Assembly: GCF_013001025.1 (NCBI RefSeq)
Contig: NZ_CP053021.1
Coordinates: forward strand, 1,364,001 to 1,428,000
Direction: 5' to 3'
Length of the DNA stretch: 64,000 bases
DNA from: Sphingobium yanoikuyae
GTDB taxonomy: Bacteria > Pseudomonadota > Alphaproteobacteria > Sphingomonadales > Sphingomonadaceae
In this document: positions 34,455-43,230 of the stretch, one piece after another
Numbering within the stretch: the first letter of the stretch is position 1
Layout: each line of letters begins with the position of its first letter
The notes under the pieces: model-generated
Told to the model about the DNA's origin: nothing
The model's input: the letters and a program-made list of their open reading frames with translations, nothing else
Database searches by the model: none
Position numbers and translations under genes: made by a program

Positions 34455-35846
34455 TCAATAGGCGTTGCGGTGAACCAACACGCGGGCCGTGCCGACCAGG
34501 ATGCCGATGTCGCGCATCAGGCTCCAGCCGTGCAGATATTCCAGATCCGCCTCGACCCGGTTCAGAATGTCGCGCCGGGTTTCGGTCGCGCCGCGGAAGC
34601 CGCGGATCTGGGCCAGGCCGGTGATGCCGGGCTTGAGCGCATGGCGATGCCAATATTGACGGTCGACCTGCCAGAACAGCTGGTCTTCGGCGGTCGAGCC
34701 CAGCGCATGGGGGCGCGGGCCGACCAGGCTCATCTCGCCGAGCAGCACGTTGAGCAGCTGGGGCAGCTCGTCGATGCTGGTGCTGCGGATGAAGCGGCCG
34801 ACGCGGGTGATGCGGTTATCGTCGCGCTGGGTCGAGGTGGCGCCGGCGGTGTCGCACTGTTCCACCCGCATGCTGCGGAACTTGAGGATGTGGAACAGGC
34901 GGTTGCCGCGGCCGATCCGTTCCTGGCGGAAGAAGACCGGGCCCGGCGAGTCCAGCCGGATGGCGACGGCCACCGCGATCATCAGCGGCGCCAGCGCGAT
35001 CAGCACCGGCACGGTCAGGATGATGTCGAGCAGCCGCTTCTTGGCGCGATTGGCAAGGTTGAGCGGACCGCGGGCGACCACCAGCGTCGACACGCCGCGA
35101 TGGCTCTGCACCGCGAGCGGCGCCATCGGGTCGAGTTCCGGCACGATGATCTCGCCCAGGATATTGCCGCCCTTGAGCATCTGCGCCCAGTCGGCCTTGC
35201 GCTCCAGCGGGCAGGAAATGACCACGCGATCGAAATCGCGCAGCAGCATGCCAAGGCGATGCAGCATATAGGGATCGTCCAGATCGGCGCGCAGGCCGAG
35301 CGTCGGTGCGTCCACGATCGTCATGCCGTTCACATCGTCGGGGATCAGGCCGTCGTCGATGATCAGCAGCTGGGCGAACAGGCCTTCGGCGAAATGGCGA
35401 CGAACGGCGCGGACGACCAGCACCCGCTGCATCACGATCAGCGCGCCGCTGAAGAACAGGCCAGTGCTGATGCCCAGGCGCGAGAAATTGTCGGTGACCT
35501 TCAGCGAGAAGACGACCAGCAGGAAGATCAGCAGGGTTCCGGCGAAGGCCATTACTGCACTGCGGCATGACGCCGTCATGCTGGTCAGGCAGCGCGGGTT
35601 GTAGGCCTGGTTGTGAAAGGCGATGGTGCCATAGACCAATATCCCGCCGGCGAGCGGTTGCCAGACCTCCATCGACAGGATTGGAATACCCGCCACGCGC
35701 AGGCCGATGACGAACCCTGCGGCCAGGGCCATCATGTCTGCAAGCAGCAGAACCAGGCTCAGCCACAGGCGCGCGTTCCGCTGGAAAGCGGCGGTGGCGG
35801 GCTGGCGACTGGGGGTTCCTGCAATCGCCAGATCTATTTTGGACAT
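34455..35846 (-). CDS. polyprenyl glycosylphosphotransferase (GumD/WcaJ/SpsB-like priming enzyme)
   Basis: A 463-aa inner-membrane enzyme that transfers a sugar-1-phosphate to undecaprenyl phosphate, the first step of repeat-unit assembly. Order: four spans (about 25-135), a CoA-binding-like Rossmann region (about 140-255), a membrane-dipping helix (LLDIILTVPVLIALAPLMI) and the bacterial sugar-transferase domain (DSPGPVFFRQERIGRG, FHILKFRSM, TSIDELPQLLNVLLGEMSLVGPRP, KPGITGLAQIRGFRG). The ATG at 35846 has AAAGGG 6 nt upstream; an in-frame TTG two codons earlier is less likely. It is a separate transcript from the main EPS chain. Confidence 0.95.
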   Translation of the reverse strand: MSKIDLAIAGTPSRQPATAAFQRNARLWLSLVLLLADMMALAAGFVIGLRVAGIPILSMEVWQPLAGGILVYGTIAFHNQAYNPRCLTSMTASCRSAVMAFAGTLLIFLLVVFSLKVTDNFSRLGISTGLFFSGALIVMQRVLVVRAVRRHFAEGLFAQLLIIDDGLIPDDVNGMTIVDAPTLGLRADLDDPYMLHRLGMLLRDFDRVVISCPLERKADWAQMLKGGNILGEIIVPELDPMAPLAVQSHRGVSTLVVARGPLNLANRAKKRLLDIILTVPVLIALAPLMIAVAVAIRLDSPGPVFFRQERIGRGNRLFHILKFRSMRVEQCDTAGATSTQRDDNRITRVGRFIRSTSIDELPQLLNVLLGEMSLVGPRPHALGSTAEDQLFWQVDRQYWHRHALKPGITGLAQIRGFRGATETRRDILNRVEADLEYLHGWSLMRDIGILVGTARVLVHRNAY

Positions 35847-36132
35847 CGGCAACCCTTTAAATGCGTCGTGACGTCATGGTCCGCCCGCCCGTCGTCAGAC
35901 GGTGGCGATCTTTCCCCAGGACATCCGCTGCCTTTGATTTATGTTGCGTAGCAGCAGGACATAGTTGCTCGGTTGTTACAATTGGGGGAGGGATATTCGG
36001 ACGCACATTTCCGACGATCCGTTGAGCGCGCATTTTTCATCCTGCCGCCCCTTCGTTCTGTCGCAGGGAAAATCGATCAGGCGCGGTGAGAGGCCTTGTC
36101 GGCCTGATGGAAACGACGTCGAATCAAATCGC
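35847..36132. other. gene-free leader of the priming transferase gene
   Basis: A 286-nt region without a credible gene. It should hold the promoter and leader of the priming transferase. A perfect 8-bp palindrome TGACGTCA lies at 35869-35876, about 25 nt before that start. Nothing else stands out. Confidence 0.4.
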
Positions 36133-36369
36133 TCAGCGAAACAGCCACCAGCCGATCAGAAGCAGCGCGCCGACGAGGGCCACGGGGCCGGCCCAGCGTG
36201 ACAGGAACTGCACGCCGGTTTCGGCCAGATGATGGGGGAAAGGCCAGATTTTGGGGCCATCCGCATCCTCGCCATGCTGCGGGACGGGATCATGCCGTGG
36301 CGCCGACCGGGCGCTCTCGTGTCCGGCATTGCGATCCTGTGGTGGCGGAAACAGATCGACCATCATCAT
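36133..36369 (-). CDS. small single-span membrane protein, QFxSRWAG type
   Basis: A 78-aa protein if started at the first of three consecutive ATG codons (36369); GGGA precedes them, and the third ATG (MVDLFPPPQDRN) would be best spaced. A GTG 12 codons earlier is also open. The polar N-terminal part is His/Pro/Asp-rich. The C-terminal TGVQFLSRWAGPVALVGAL leads into a single membrane span ending WWLFR. The segment matches the 69-aa protein at 34077. Same strand as the priming transferase, 286 nt upstream of it. Function unknown. Confidence 0.6.
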   Translation of the reverse strand: MMMVDLFPPPQDRNAGHESARSAPRHDPVPQHGEDADGPKIWPFPHHLAETGVQFLSRWAGPVALVGALLLIGWWLFR

Positions 36370-36460
36370 TCCCGATGCGATGCGAGAATAGCGACCGCGG
36401 ATCACGATAACCTGCGGCCGGGCAAAGATAAACCATTATCCCTGCCCGGCCGCGTTCGGT

Positions 36461-38608
36461 TCAATAGCGGAAACGCGCCGATGCATAGACGGTGCGTCCC
36501 GGTTCGGGAAAACCATCCGTCAGCGTGTAATAGTCATCGAACAGATTGCGCCCGCCAATGCTGAGGTCAATCTGCTCGGTCAGCGCCAGATCGACGCGCA
36601 GGCTGGCATTCACATAGGCGCCGGTGCGGTAATAGCGGGCTGGCTGCGACGCCGGGGTTGCGGTGAACAGGGTCCAGCGGTTCGACGCCAGATCGACGCT
36701 CGGAACGATGTGCAACCTTTCGACCGGCGCCCAGTCGAGATAGGCAAAGCCCTTGTGCGTGGGCACGCCGGTCGGACGAAAGCGCGCGTTGGACGGATCG
36801 GTCAGGTCGCGCTTGATGCCGGTATAGTTGATGCCCGCGTCCAGCCCCGGCAGCAGCGTCGCCGACGCCGACAGTTCGATGCCATAATATTCGCCCTTGC
36901 CGACATTGCGGCTCTGGCTGAGGTTGGTGAGGGCGCAGCCCGTGGTCGGCACGGCGGGCGGCGTGGTCGATGCGGTGCAGGGATAGGCCGGCGTCGGCAC
37001 GCTGAAGATCGCGTCCCGCACCCAACTGTAGAAGAGCGCGCCTTCCAGGCGGATGGATCCCTGGCTCCAGCTGCCGCCGATCTCCGCATTGGTCGCCCGT
37101 TCCGCCTTCAGGTCGGGGTTGGGGATGGCGGTGTTGAAGCGCTGGCTGAACCGTTCAAAGATGGTCGGGAAGCGGGCACGCGATGACAGGCTGGCGTGGA
37201 GCGACAGCGCATCGCTCGCCTGCCAGTCGAACCGGCCTTGCGCGTTCCAGGTGTCGGCGTCCCTGCGCGGATAATTGTAGATGACCGATGGCGTGCCCGA
37301 CGTGCCGAGCGGGGCGCCATATTCCTCGGCCCGTTCCAGGTTGCGCCAGTCATAGCTGCCACCCAGGGTGAAACGGAGCGTGGGGCTCAGCGCCAGCTCA
37401 TTTTCCAGCGCGATGGAATAGGTGGCCTCGCTCTGGGTCTGTTTCGGCTCCGTGGTGGCGACGCCGGCCGTCGAAAAGCTGGTCTGGAACTCGACATGCT
37501 CATCATGGCGATAATGGAAGGCGAGGCGGAGTGTGTCCGCATCGGTCGCGGTGAAATCGAGCTGGGCCGATCCGCCCCACGCCTTGTCCTCATAGGGGCT
37601 GTCAAAGGCGTAGGGGCGACTCTGCGTGGTCTGCGTCCGGTCGTTGAAGGAACGGAGCATCGAATCGAACTGGTTATAATAGGCGCGGGTCTTGAGCGTC
37701 GCGCGGTCGCCCAGCGCCGTGGTCGACAGGAAATAGACGCTGGTGATGTCCCAGGACGGCCAGTCCCAGAAACGGGCCGTGGTGACCGTGTCGCTGATAT
37801 GCAGCGGCGCGCCCTTCGATCCTTCCTGATGGGTATAGCTCAGCGCATATTCGTCGGTGGCATTGGGAGTGAAGCCGACCTTAGCATTGACCCGCCAGTC
37901 CTCCGCCCGCGAAAAGTCCCGCGCGCCGCCATCTTCCAGCGTGGGCACGCGCGGCGTGAAACCATTGGGCAGATCCCAATGATCGGTAAAGCTGCGGGCA
38001 TAGCTGGCCTGTGCATACCAGAGGTCGTGCCGGGTGCCGACCTTGGCCGATGTGGTATAGCCGGCATAGTCCATGTCATTGTCGAAGCTGACCTGCCCGC
38101 GCAGGTCGATGTCGAGCGCCTTGGTCGGCTTGCTGGTCACCAGGTTGATCGCGCCGCCCATGGCGCCGGGTCCGTCCAGCACGGAGGCATAGCCCTTGGC
38201 CACCTGGACCTCGGCAATGTCGGTGGTCAGGAAGCGGCCATAATCGAGCCGGTTGTCGGCGGGCAGATAGACACGGATGCCATCGATCGAGAGTGGCACC
38301 TGGAACCGGTCGAAGCCACGCACGAAAACCAGTCGCTCGTTGCGGGTGCCGCCGCTGTTCCCGGCGGACACGCCGGGCATGAGGTTGACCGCATCGTCGA
38401 GCGAGGTGCGGTTGAAGCTGTAGATGGCGTCGGAGGACAGGGTGCTGCCGTCAATCTCGATCCCGCTGGTGCGGGGGGCGGTGACGATGATCTGGCCGAG
38501 CGAGAAGCGATCGCTGTCGCCGGTCGCGTCGGGCGCGCCCTGCGCCGCTGCCGTCGCGGTCCAGCAGCAGGCGCTGGCCAGCAAAATGCGCATCATGGTC
38601 TGTCGCAT
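36461..38608 (-). CDS. TonB-dependent receptor (ModE-linked locus)
   Basis: A 715-aa outer-membrane TonB-dependent transporter. Signal peptide MRQTMMRILLASACCWTATA, plug domain (about 35-150: QIIVTAPRTSGIEIDGSTL, LVFVRGFDRFQVPLSIDGI, GPGAMGGAINLVTSKP) and a 22-strand barrel ending in aromatic residues (YASARFRY). The start at 38608 is set by AGGGGGAT 6 nt upstream and the signal peptide; the open frame continues far upstream but is not real there. It faces away from a periplasmic protein and a di-heme peroxidase, with a ModE-like palindrome between. The ligand is not deducible; a metal chelate is a reasonable guess. Confidence 0.92.
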   Translation of the reverse strand: MRQTMMRILLASACCWTATAAAQGAPDATGDSDRFSLGQIIVTAPRTSGIEIDGSTLSSDAIYSFNRTSLDDAVNLMPGVSAGNSGGTRNERLVFVRGFDRFQVPLSIDGIRVYLPADNRLDYGRFLTTDIAEVQVAKGYASVLDGPGAMGGAINLVTSKPTKALDIDLRGQVSFDNDMDYAGYTTSAKVGTRHDLWYAQASYARSFTDHWDLPNGFTPRVPTLEDGGARDFSRAEDWRVNAKVGFTPNATDEYALSYTHQEGSKGAPLHISDTVTTARFWDWPSWDITSVYFLSTTALGDRATLKTRAYYNQFDSMLRSFNDRTQTTQSRPYAFDSPYEDKAWGGSAQLDFTATDADTLRLAFHYRHDEHVEFQTSFSTAGVATTEPKQTQSEATYSIALENELALSPTLRFTLGGSYDWRNLERAEEYGAPLGTSGTPSVIYNYPRRDADTWNAQGRFDWQASDALSLHASLSSRARFPTIFERFSQRFNTAIPNPDLKAERATNAEIGGSWSQGSIRLEGALFYSWVRDAIFSVPTPAYPCTASTTPPAVPTTGCALTNLSQSRNVGKGEYYGIELSASATLLPGLDAGINYTGIKRDLTDPSNARFRPTGVPTHKGFAYLDWAPVERLHIVPSVDLASNRWTLFTATPASQPARYYRTGAYVNASLRVDLALTEQIDLSIGGRNLFDDYYTLTDGFPEPGRTVYASARFRY

Positions 38609-38638
38609 GAAAATCCCCCTATTCTTGGTCGTTCGACT

Positions 38639-38662
38639 CGCTATATCCCGCGGTATATAGTT
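38639..38662. promoter_or_regulatory. candidate ModE operator in divergent promoter
   Basis: CGCTATAT-N8-ATATAGTT lies in the 75-nt gap between the TonB receptor and the periplasmic-protein gene. The 6-bp arms CTATAT/ATATAG with an 8-nt spacer resemble the known E. coli ModE site in both half-site sequence (CGTTATAT) and spacing. A ModE-type regulator is encoded at the end of this same locus (40189-40566). I saw no second copy elsewhere in the locus. Confidence 0.5.
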
Positions 38663-38683
38663 TTGCCTTCGGGAGGGAAGCCC

Positions 38684-39211
38684 GTGCGTCAGCCCCTGTT
38701 CCTGCTGTTTCCGGCCCTGTGCGCGGCTTTGGTGCCGGCATCGGCCTTCGCGCAAATGTCGGGCATGCCGGCCTGCGCTGCCCCGGCCGATCCGCCGGCG
38801 GAGATGGCATCGTGGCGCGCGCCGCAGCCGATGCAGGCGGCGGCGGATGCCAAGGGAGCCAGCAAGGTCAAGCTGAAAGCCGGGCAGGCCGTGGCGCTGA
38901 CCCTGCTGCCGACGTCCAGGATCAGCTATCCGCTTCGCCCGGCCAAGCCGGGCGGCAGTGTCAGCTTCGGTGGCATCGTCCATTTCACCGTCGATCAGCC
39001 CGGCACCTGGCGAGTGGCGCTGAGCAGTGGCGCCTGGGTCGATGTGGTGAAGGACGGCACCGCCGCGACCTCGACCGCGCATGGCCATGGCCCCGATTGC
39101 ACCGGCATCCGCAAGATGGTCGATTACAGCCTGGAACCAGGCGACTATATCCTGCAACTCGCGGCCAATGGCGATCCGCAGATGACGGTGCTGGTGACCC
39201 GCCTGCCGTGA
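38684..39211 (+). CDS. periplasmic protein of unknown function in TonB-receptor/peroxidase locus
   Basis: A 175-aa exported protein starting with GTG (VRQPLFLLFPALCAALVPAS), with GGAGG 7 nt before it; the signal peptide ends near SAFAQ. The mature part has a Met/Cys/Pro-rich start (MSGMPACAAPADPP) and then a beta-rich domain (KLKAGQAVALTLLP, GGIVHFTVDQPGTWRVALSS) with a His-rich turn (STAHGHGPDC) near residue 135. Similar proteins are often mis-named homogentisate dioxygenase in databases; nothing here supports that. Overlaps the peroxidase gene by GTGA. The Met/His/Cys content hints at metal binding, inference only. Confidence 0.75.
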   Translation: MRQPLFLLFPALCAALVPASAFAQMSGMPACAAPADPPAEMASWRAPQPMQAAADAKGASKVKLKAGQAVALTLLPTSRISYPLRPAKPGGSVSFGGIVHFTVDQPGTWRVALSSGAWVDVVKDGTAATSTAHGHGPDCTGIRKMVDYSLEPGDYILQLAANGDPQMTVLVTRLP

Positions 39212-40194
39212 AGCCGGCGCGCTGGTTGCTATTGCTCGCGACGCTGCTGCTGATCGGGGCAGGGCGGCCATGGCATTGGAACTTGCCCTTGGGCGAAGCA
39301 CCGCCCCCAAGCCCGGTCGGTAACGCAATGAGTGCGGCGAAGGTCGAGCTTGGCCGCCGTCTTTTCTATGACGCCGACCTGTCGGCCAATGGCACGTTGA
39401 GCTGTGCCGGGTGCCATGAACAGCATCGCGGCTTTGCCGACGGCAATCGCACGCGGCCTGGCGTCCATGGCGATCCGGGGCTGCGCAATGTGCCGGGCCT
39501 GGCCAATGTCGCCTGGTTGCCGCGCCTCACCATGGCCGATCCGGCGATCACCAGCCTGGAGGCGCAGGTCGCCGTGCCGCTACTTGGCGAGCATCCCGTC
39601 GAAATGGGGATGAAGGGGCTGGAGGCGGAACTCCCGCGTCGGCTGGGCGCCGATGCCTGCTATCGCCGGATGTTCGCGCGCGCTTTCCCGGACCGTCGCG
39701 GCCGGATAGACATCGCGACGGTGTCGGCGGCGCTGGCGGCGTTCGAACGCACGCTGATTTCGCGTGACAGCCCTTATGATCGCGATCGACGGGGGCAGGC
39801 TGATGCCCTGTCGATGTCGGCCCGGCAGGGCGCACATCTGTTCGCGGACAAGGGCTGCGCGTCATGCCATGCGGGGCGGGATTTCAGTGACGGCGCCTAT
39901 CATCGGCTGGAACCGGCGACGGCCACCGATCCGGGGCTGGCCGAAAAGACGGGGCTGACCAGTGATGCCGGGCGTTTTCGCACGCCCCCGCTCCGCAATG
40001 TCGCGGTGACCGGCCCCTGGTGGCATGATGGGTCCGCGCAAACGCTGGATGCGGCGATCCTGCGCCATGGCCAGCAACTGACCGACGCCGAACGGATAGC
40101 GATCACGGCTTTCCTCGACAGCCTGACCGATCAGGCGCTCCTCACCGATCCACGCTTCGCCATGCCGGACGAAGCCTGCGGCAAGAAATTATGA
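39208..40194 (+). CDS. di-heme cytochrome c peroxidase / MauG family protein
   Basis: A 328-aa exported protein of the bacterial cytochrome c peroxidase/MauG family. A short N-terminal hydrophobic segment (VKPARWLLLLATLLLIGAG) directs export, where c-type hemes are attached. The two heme sites are LSCAGCHEQ (about residue 70) and KGCASCHAG (about 220). It begins with GTG overlapping the previous stop (GTGA) and ends 3-6 nt into the convergent ModE gene. The family reduces peroxide or performs long-range oxidation; here it may modify or serve the TonB-receptor ligand, which is speculative. Confidence 0.88.
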   Translation: MKPARWLLLLATLLLIGAGRPWHWNLPLGEAPPPSPVGNAMSAAKVELGRRLFYDADLSANGTLSCAGCHEQHRGFADGNRTRPGVHGDPGLRNVPGLANVAWLPRLTMADPAITSLEAQVAVPLLGEHPVEMGMKGLEAELPRRLGADACYRRMFARAFPDRRGRIDIATVSAALAAFERTLISRDSPYDRDRRGQADALSMSARQGAHLFADKGCASCHAGRDFSDGAYHRLEPATATDPGLAEKTGLTSDAGRFRTPPLRNVAVTGPWWHDGSAQTLDAAILRHGQQLTDAERIAITAFLDSLTDQALLTDPRFAMPDEACGKKL

Positions 40195-40566
40195 AAGAGG
40201 GACGGGCAGGGGGATCGACCGCAGCAGGGCGTCAAGCTGGCCCGGCGCCTGTCCGCCGGTCGCGGTGAGCGCTGCCTGCTCCAGCGCACGATAGGCGGCG
40301 AGCACGGCCTGCCCTGCCTCCGTCACTCGCGCGCCGCGGTCACGGCCGCCGCCAGCGACCGTCTCGACCAGCCGGTCGTTCCAGCAGCGGTTCATCGTGT
40401 CGACCAGCAGCCAGCTGCGCCGATAGCTCATGCCCAGCGCCCGCCCGGCCGCCGATATCGAGCCGTGCAGCGCGATCGCATCGAGCAGATCGGCCTTGCC
40501 CGGTCCCATGGCGATCTCGTCCCCGCAAAGGATCTGGATCTTGAGCTTAAGCGTTCCGGTCTGCAT
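40189..40566 (-). CDS. ModE-type winged-helix regulator lacking the molybdate-binding domain
   Basis: A 125-aa regulator consisting of the N-terminal LysR-like winged HTH of ModE only. Key segment: HGSISAAGRALGMSYRRSW, then DTMNRCWNDRLVETVAGG, then a short helical tail. The C-terminal Mop/TOBE domains that bind molybdate in E. coli ModE are absent. Stand-alone ModE domains are common in alphaproteobacteria and may not sense molybdate. It converges on the peroxidase gene (6-nt overlap) and is the likely binder of the CTATAT-N8-ATATAG palindrome in this locus. Confidence 0.88.
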   Translation of the reverse strand: MQTGTLKLKIQILCGDEIAMGPGKADLLDAIALHGSISAAGRALGMSYRRSWLLVDTMNRCWNDRLVETVAGGGRDRGARVTEAGQAVLAAYRALEQAALTATGGQAPGQLDALLRSIPLPVPLS

Positions 40567-40726
40567 GGCCCTGCCTGATTGCGTGCGATTTTCCCCTCTT
40601 AGCCCGTTGTCGCAGGTTCAGCGAGGGGGTGGCATGGCCCGCATTTGCTGCCGCCTTGGAATCGCCGAATTCCTGTGGGACAGGCGCAATGGTCGCCGAA
40701 AAACATAGATAGCCGGATAGAGAGAC

Positions 40727-43168
40727 ATGCCCCAGCCTTCCGCCCCGATCCAGATCGCGCGCCTGCGCCAGCCGATCGGCCTGTTGATCGGAACGGCATT
40801 GGGGGCTGCATTACTGACGCCGGGCCTTGCGGCCGAGCCTGCGCCGTTCGAGCTGACCGGGCCGGACCTAAAGGTCAGCGTGACCCGCGGCACGACCAGC
40901 TTGCCGATCAGCCAAGTGCCGAGCCTGCGGGCCGGCGACAAGCTGCTGATCGAGCCGAACTTGCCCAAGGAACAGGGCGCCAATTTCGTGCTGATGTCGG
41001 CCTTTCTGCGGGGCGCGACCAATCCGCCGCCCAAGGACTGGATCGACAGCGCGGAGACATGGAAGAAGAAGGACAAGGATCGCCGCCTCGCCTTGACAGT
41101 ACCGGACGGCGCGCGTCAGATGGTGCTGTTCCTGGTGCCCGAGACCGGCGGTGGGGAGGGCACGGTCAGCGATGCGGTGCGGGGAAAACCCGGCGAGTTC
41201 GTGCGGGCTACGCAGGAACTCAACCAGGCGTCGCTGGATCGCTCGCGACTGGATGCCTTCATGACGGCGATCCGGACACAGGAAAACAGCCATCCCGAAT
41301 TCCTGCGCAGCGTCGCGCCGGCGCTGGCCCGCAGCCTGTCAATGAAGCTCAATGAGGATTGCCTGTCCAAGGTGATCGAGCTTCAGGCGGCCTGCCTGCT
41401 GGAGAATAAGGATCAGCTGGTCCTCGCCGATGTTCACAGCAGTTCGATTGCCGAGACGCTGAGCGGCACGCCGACCGACCTGGCCCTGCAACTCGCCTCC
41501 ACGCGTGAGGCGGGCTATGGCTATTACAGCCCCTATATCGGCGTGGTGCGCGATCTGGCCCGGATGTTCGGGGCCTTCAGCAGTCCGAGCTTCGAATATC
41601 TGCCGACCGTCAGCCTGCGCCGCGACGACAATATCGGGCTGATGCTGAACAAGGCGCCGTCCTTCGCCAAGCCCAAATCGGTGATGGTGGTCGGCATGCC
41701 CTCGATCGAGGCGGACAGCCCGCCGCGCCTGCGCAGCGGTGCGCAGGCACCGATCTGCGCGGCATTGCCCGGCACGGTGCTGCCGGTCGAGGGGGCGCCG
41801 CTCATCTATTCGACCAGCTATGCGCGCGGCATGACGGTGCAGTTGAAGGCGGCGTCGGGCCAGACGATCGAATATCCGCTGGAAGCGCGGGCCGATCGGG
41901 GCGGCTATGTTATCCGCGCTGATGGTCCCTGGCCGGCCGACTTCAGGGGATCGATCGAGGCTCATGTCTATGGTCAATGGGGCTTCGACCGGTTCGAAGG
42001 GCCCGATTACATCCTGCAGCGGCCCGATGATGCGGTCTGGCAGGTGAAGGGCGAGGCGCCGACACTGGTCGTCGGCCGCGACAATGGCCTGACGCTGACG
42101 GGCGGTGCGCCTTCTTGCGTCGAAAGTGTCACCCTGCGCCAGGGCAATGCAGCGCCCCAGGCGATCGGCTGGAAGGTGCAGGGCCGCGATGCGCTGGACC
42201 TGACCCTGCCGCTTGCTGATCGGCGCGCCGGATCTGTCACTGTCGATGTCAAATATCAGGGCGTCGCCAAGCCATTCTCCATGGCGCTGCGCGCCTATGC
42301 CCCGGCGAGCAAGCTGGACTGGCTGACCGTGCATCAGGGCGATGCCTGGGGTGAAATGACGGGGCAACGGCTCGATCAGGTGGCGAGCGTCGACCTTGGC
42401 GGGCGTAGCTGGAAACCCGATGGCCTGACCCGCGACGGTTCGGTCGATCGGCTCCGTCTGACGGCCGCGGGCGATGGGACTGTGCCCGCCGAAGGCGCCA
42501 GCGCCCGCGTGCAGCTGGAGGATGGGCGCATCGTATCCGTGCCGGTCACGATTGCCCCCGCGCGTCCCCGTGTGACCCTGCTCAACAAGAGCGTCACGCC
42601 CGCTGCGACAACAGGGCTGCCGGTGACGCTGGGCGGATCGGACGTGCTGCCCAATAACGGCCGCCTGGTCTTTTCCGTGCAGGCGCAGGACGGCACCAAA
42701 TTGGCCATGGCCGATGCGATCGAGGTGGCGACGCAGGATGGCGGGGCCAGCGTCCGGCTGACGGCCGGTTCCGGCCTGCAACTGCAAAGTCCGCAGGTGA
42801 TGGTGGCGACCCTGGATCCCGCGGCGCTCGGCCCCGCCTTTGGTCCGCTGCAATTCCGCATCGTGCGGGGCCGCGAACAGGGGGATTGGCAGCCGCTGAT
42901 GCCGCTTGCCCGCCTGCCGCGGATCGAGGCGGTGGATTGCGCGGGCAAGGAGCAGAAGGATCAGGGCTGCACCATCAAGGGACGCGACCTGTTCCTGGTC
43001 GATGCCGTCGCCGGCAATCCCGCTTTCGATCAGCCCGCCCCGGTGGCGCAGGGCTTCACCGGATCGACCCTGACGGTCCCGGCGCCGACCGACGGCAAGC
43101 TCTATGTCCGCCTGCGCGACGCGCAGGGCGCGATGCTGGTGGTGCAGGCGCCATCGCCCGCCGCCTGA
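40727..43168 (+). CDS. large secreted protein of unknown function
   Basis: An 813-aa protein with an N-terminal signal (hydrophobic segment about 17-34, cleavage near GLAAEP). I do not recognise a domain. The N-terminal half holds a region of alternating helices (about 160-270, with Cys in NEDCLSKVIELQAACLLEN). The C-terminal half (about 380-813) is beta-rich with repeated short Ig-like segments, such as ASVDLGGRSWKPDGL and TGLPVTLGGSDVLPNNG. Cysteines occur in pairs (PSCVES; VDCAGKEQKDQGC), suggesting disulfides in the periplasm. GAGAG precedes the ATG. It is alone between a divergent modE-type gene and corA. Confidence 0.8.
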   Translation: MPQPSAPIQIARLRQPIGLLIGTALGAALLTPGLAAEPAPFELTGPDLKVSVTRGTTSLPISQVPSLRAGDKLLIEPNLPKEQGANFVLMSAFLRGATNPPPKDWIDSAETWKKKDKDRRLALTVPDGARQMVLFLVPETGGGEGTVSDAVRGKPGEFVRATQELNQASLDRSRLDAFMTAIRTQENSHPEFLRSVAPALARSLSMKLNEDCLSKVIELQAACLLENKDQLVLADVHSSSIAETLSGTPTDLALQLASTREAGYGYYSPYIGVVRDLARMFGAFSSPSFEYLPTVSLRRDDNIGLMLNKAPSFAKPKSVMVVGMPSIEADSPPRLRSGAQAPICAALPGTVLPVEGAPLIYSTSYARGMTVQLKAASGQTIEYPLEARADRGGYVIRADGPWPADFRGSIEAHVYGQWGFDRFEGPDYILQRPDDAVWQVKGEAPTLVVGRDNGLTLTGGAPSCVESVTLRQGNAAPQAIGWKVQGRDALDLTLPLADRRAGSVTVDVKYQGVAKPFSMALRAYAPASKLDWLTVHQGDAWGEMTGQRLDQVASVDLGGRSWKPDGLTRDGSVDRLRLTAAGDGTVPAEGASARVQLEDGRIVSVPVTIAPARPRVTLLNKSVTPAATTGLPVTLGGSDVLPNNGRLVFSVQAQDGTKLAMADAIEVATQDGGASVRLTAGSGLQLQSPQVMVATLDPAALGPAFGPLQFRIVRGREQGDWQPLMPLARLPRIEAVDCAGKEQKDQGCTIKGRDLFLVDAVAGNPAFDQPAPVAQGFTGSTLTVPAPTDGKLYVRLRDAQGAMLVVQAPSPAA

Positions 43169-43230
43169 TCGCCTTCCCGATCAAGGCTGGCCGCGCTAGG
43201 CTGGCCGAATAGAATGATTTCGAGGCCCGA

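Noticed and set aside
38684..39211. Homogentisate 1,2-dioxygenase
   Set aside because: Database names of this kind exist for similar short proteins, but this one is 175 aa, secreted, and lacks the dioxygenase length and metal site.
36461..39328. A 955-aa version of the TonB receptor starting near 39328
   Set aside because: The added N-terminus is antisense to the periplasmic protein gene and has no signal peptide; the ATG at 38608 has a strong ribosome site and signal sequence.
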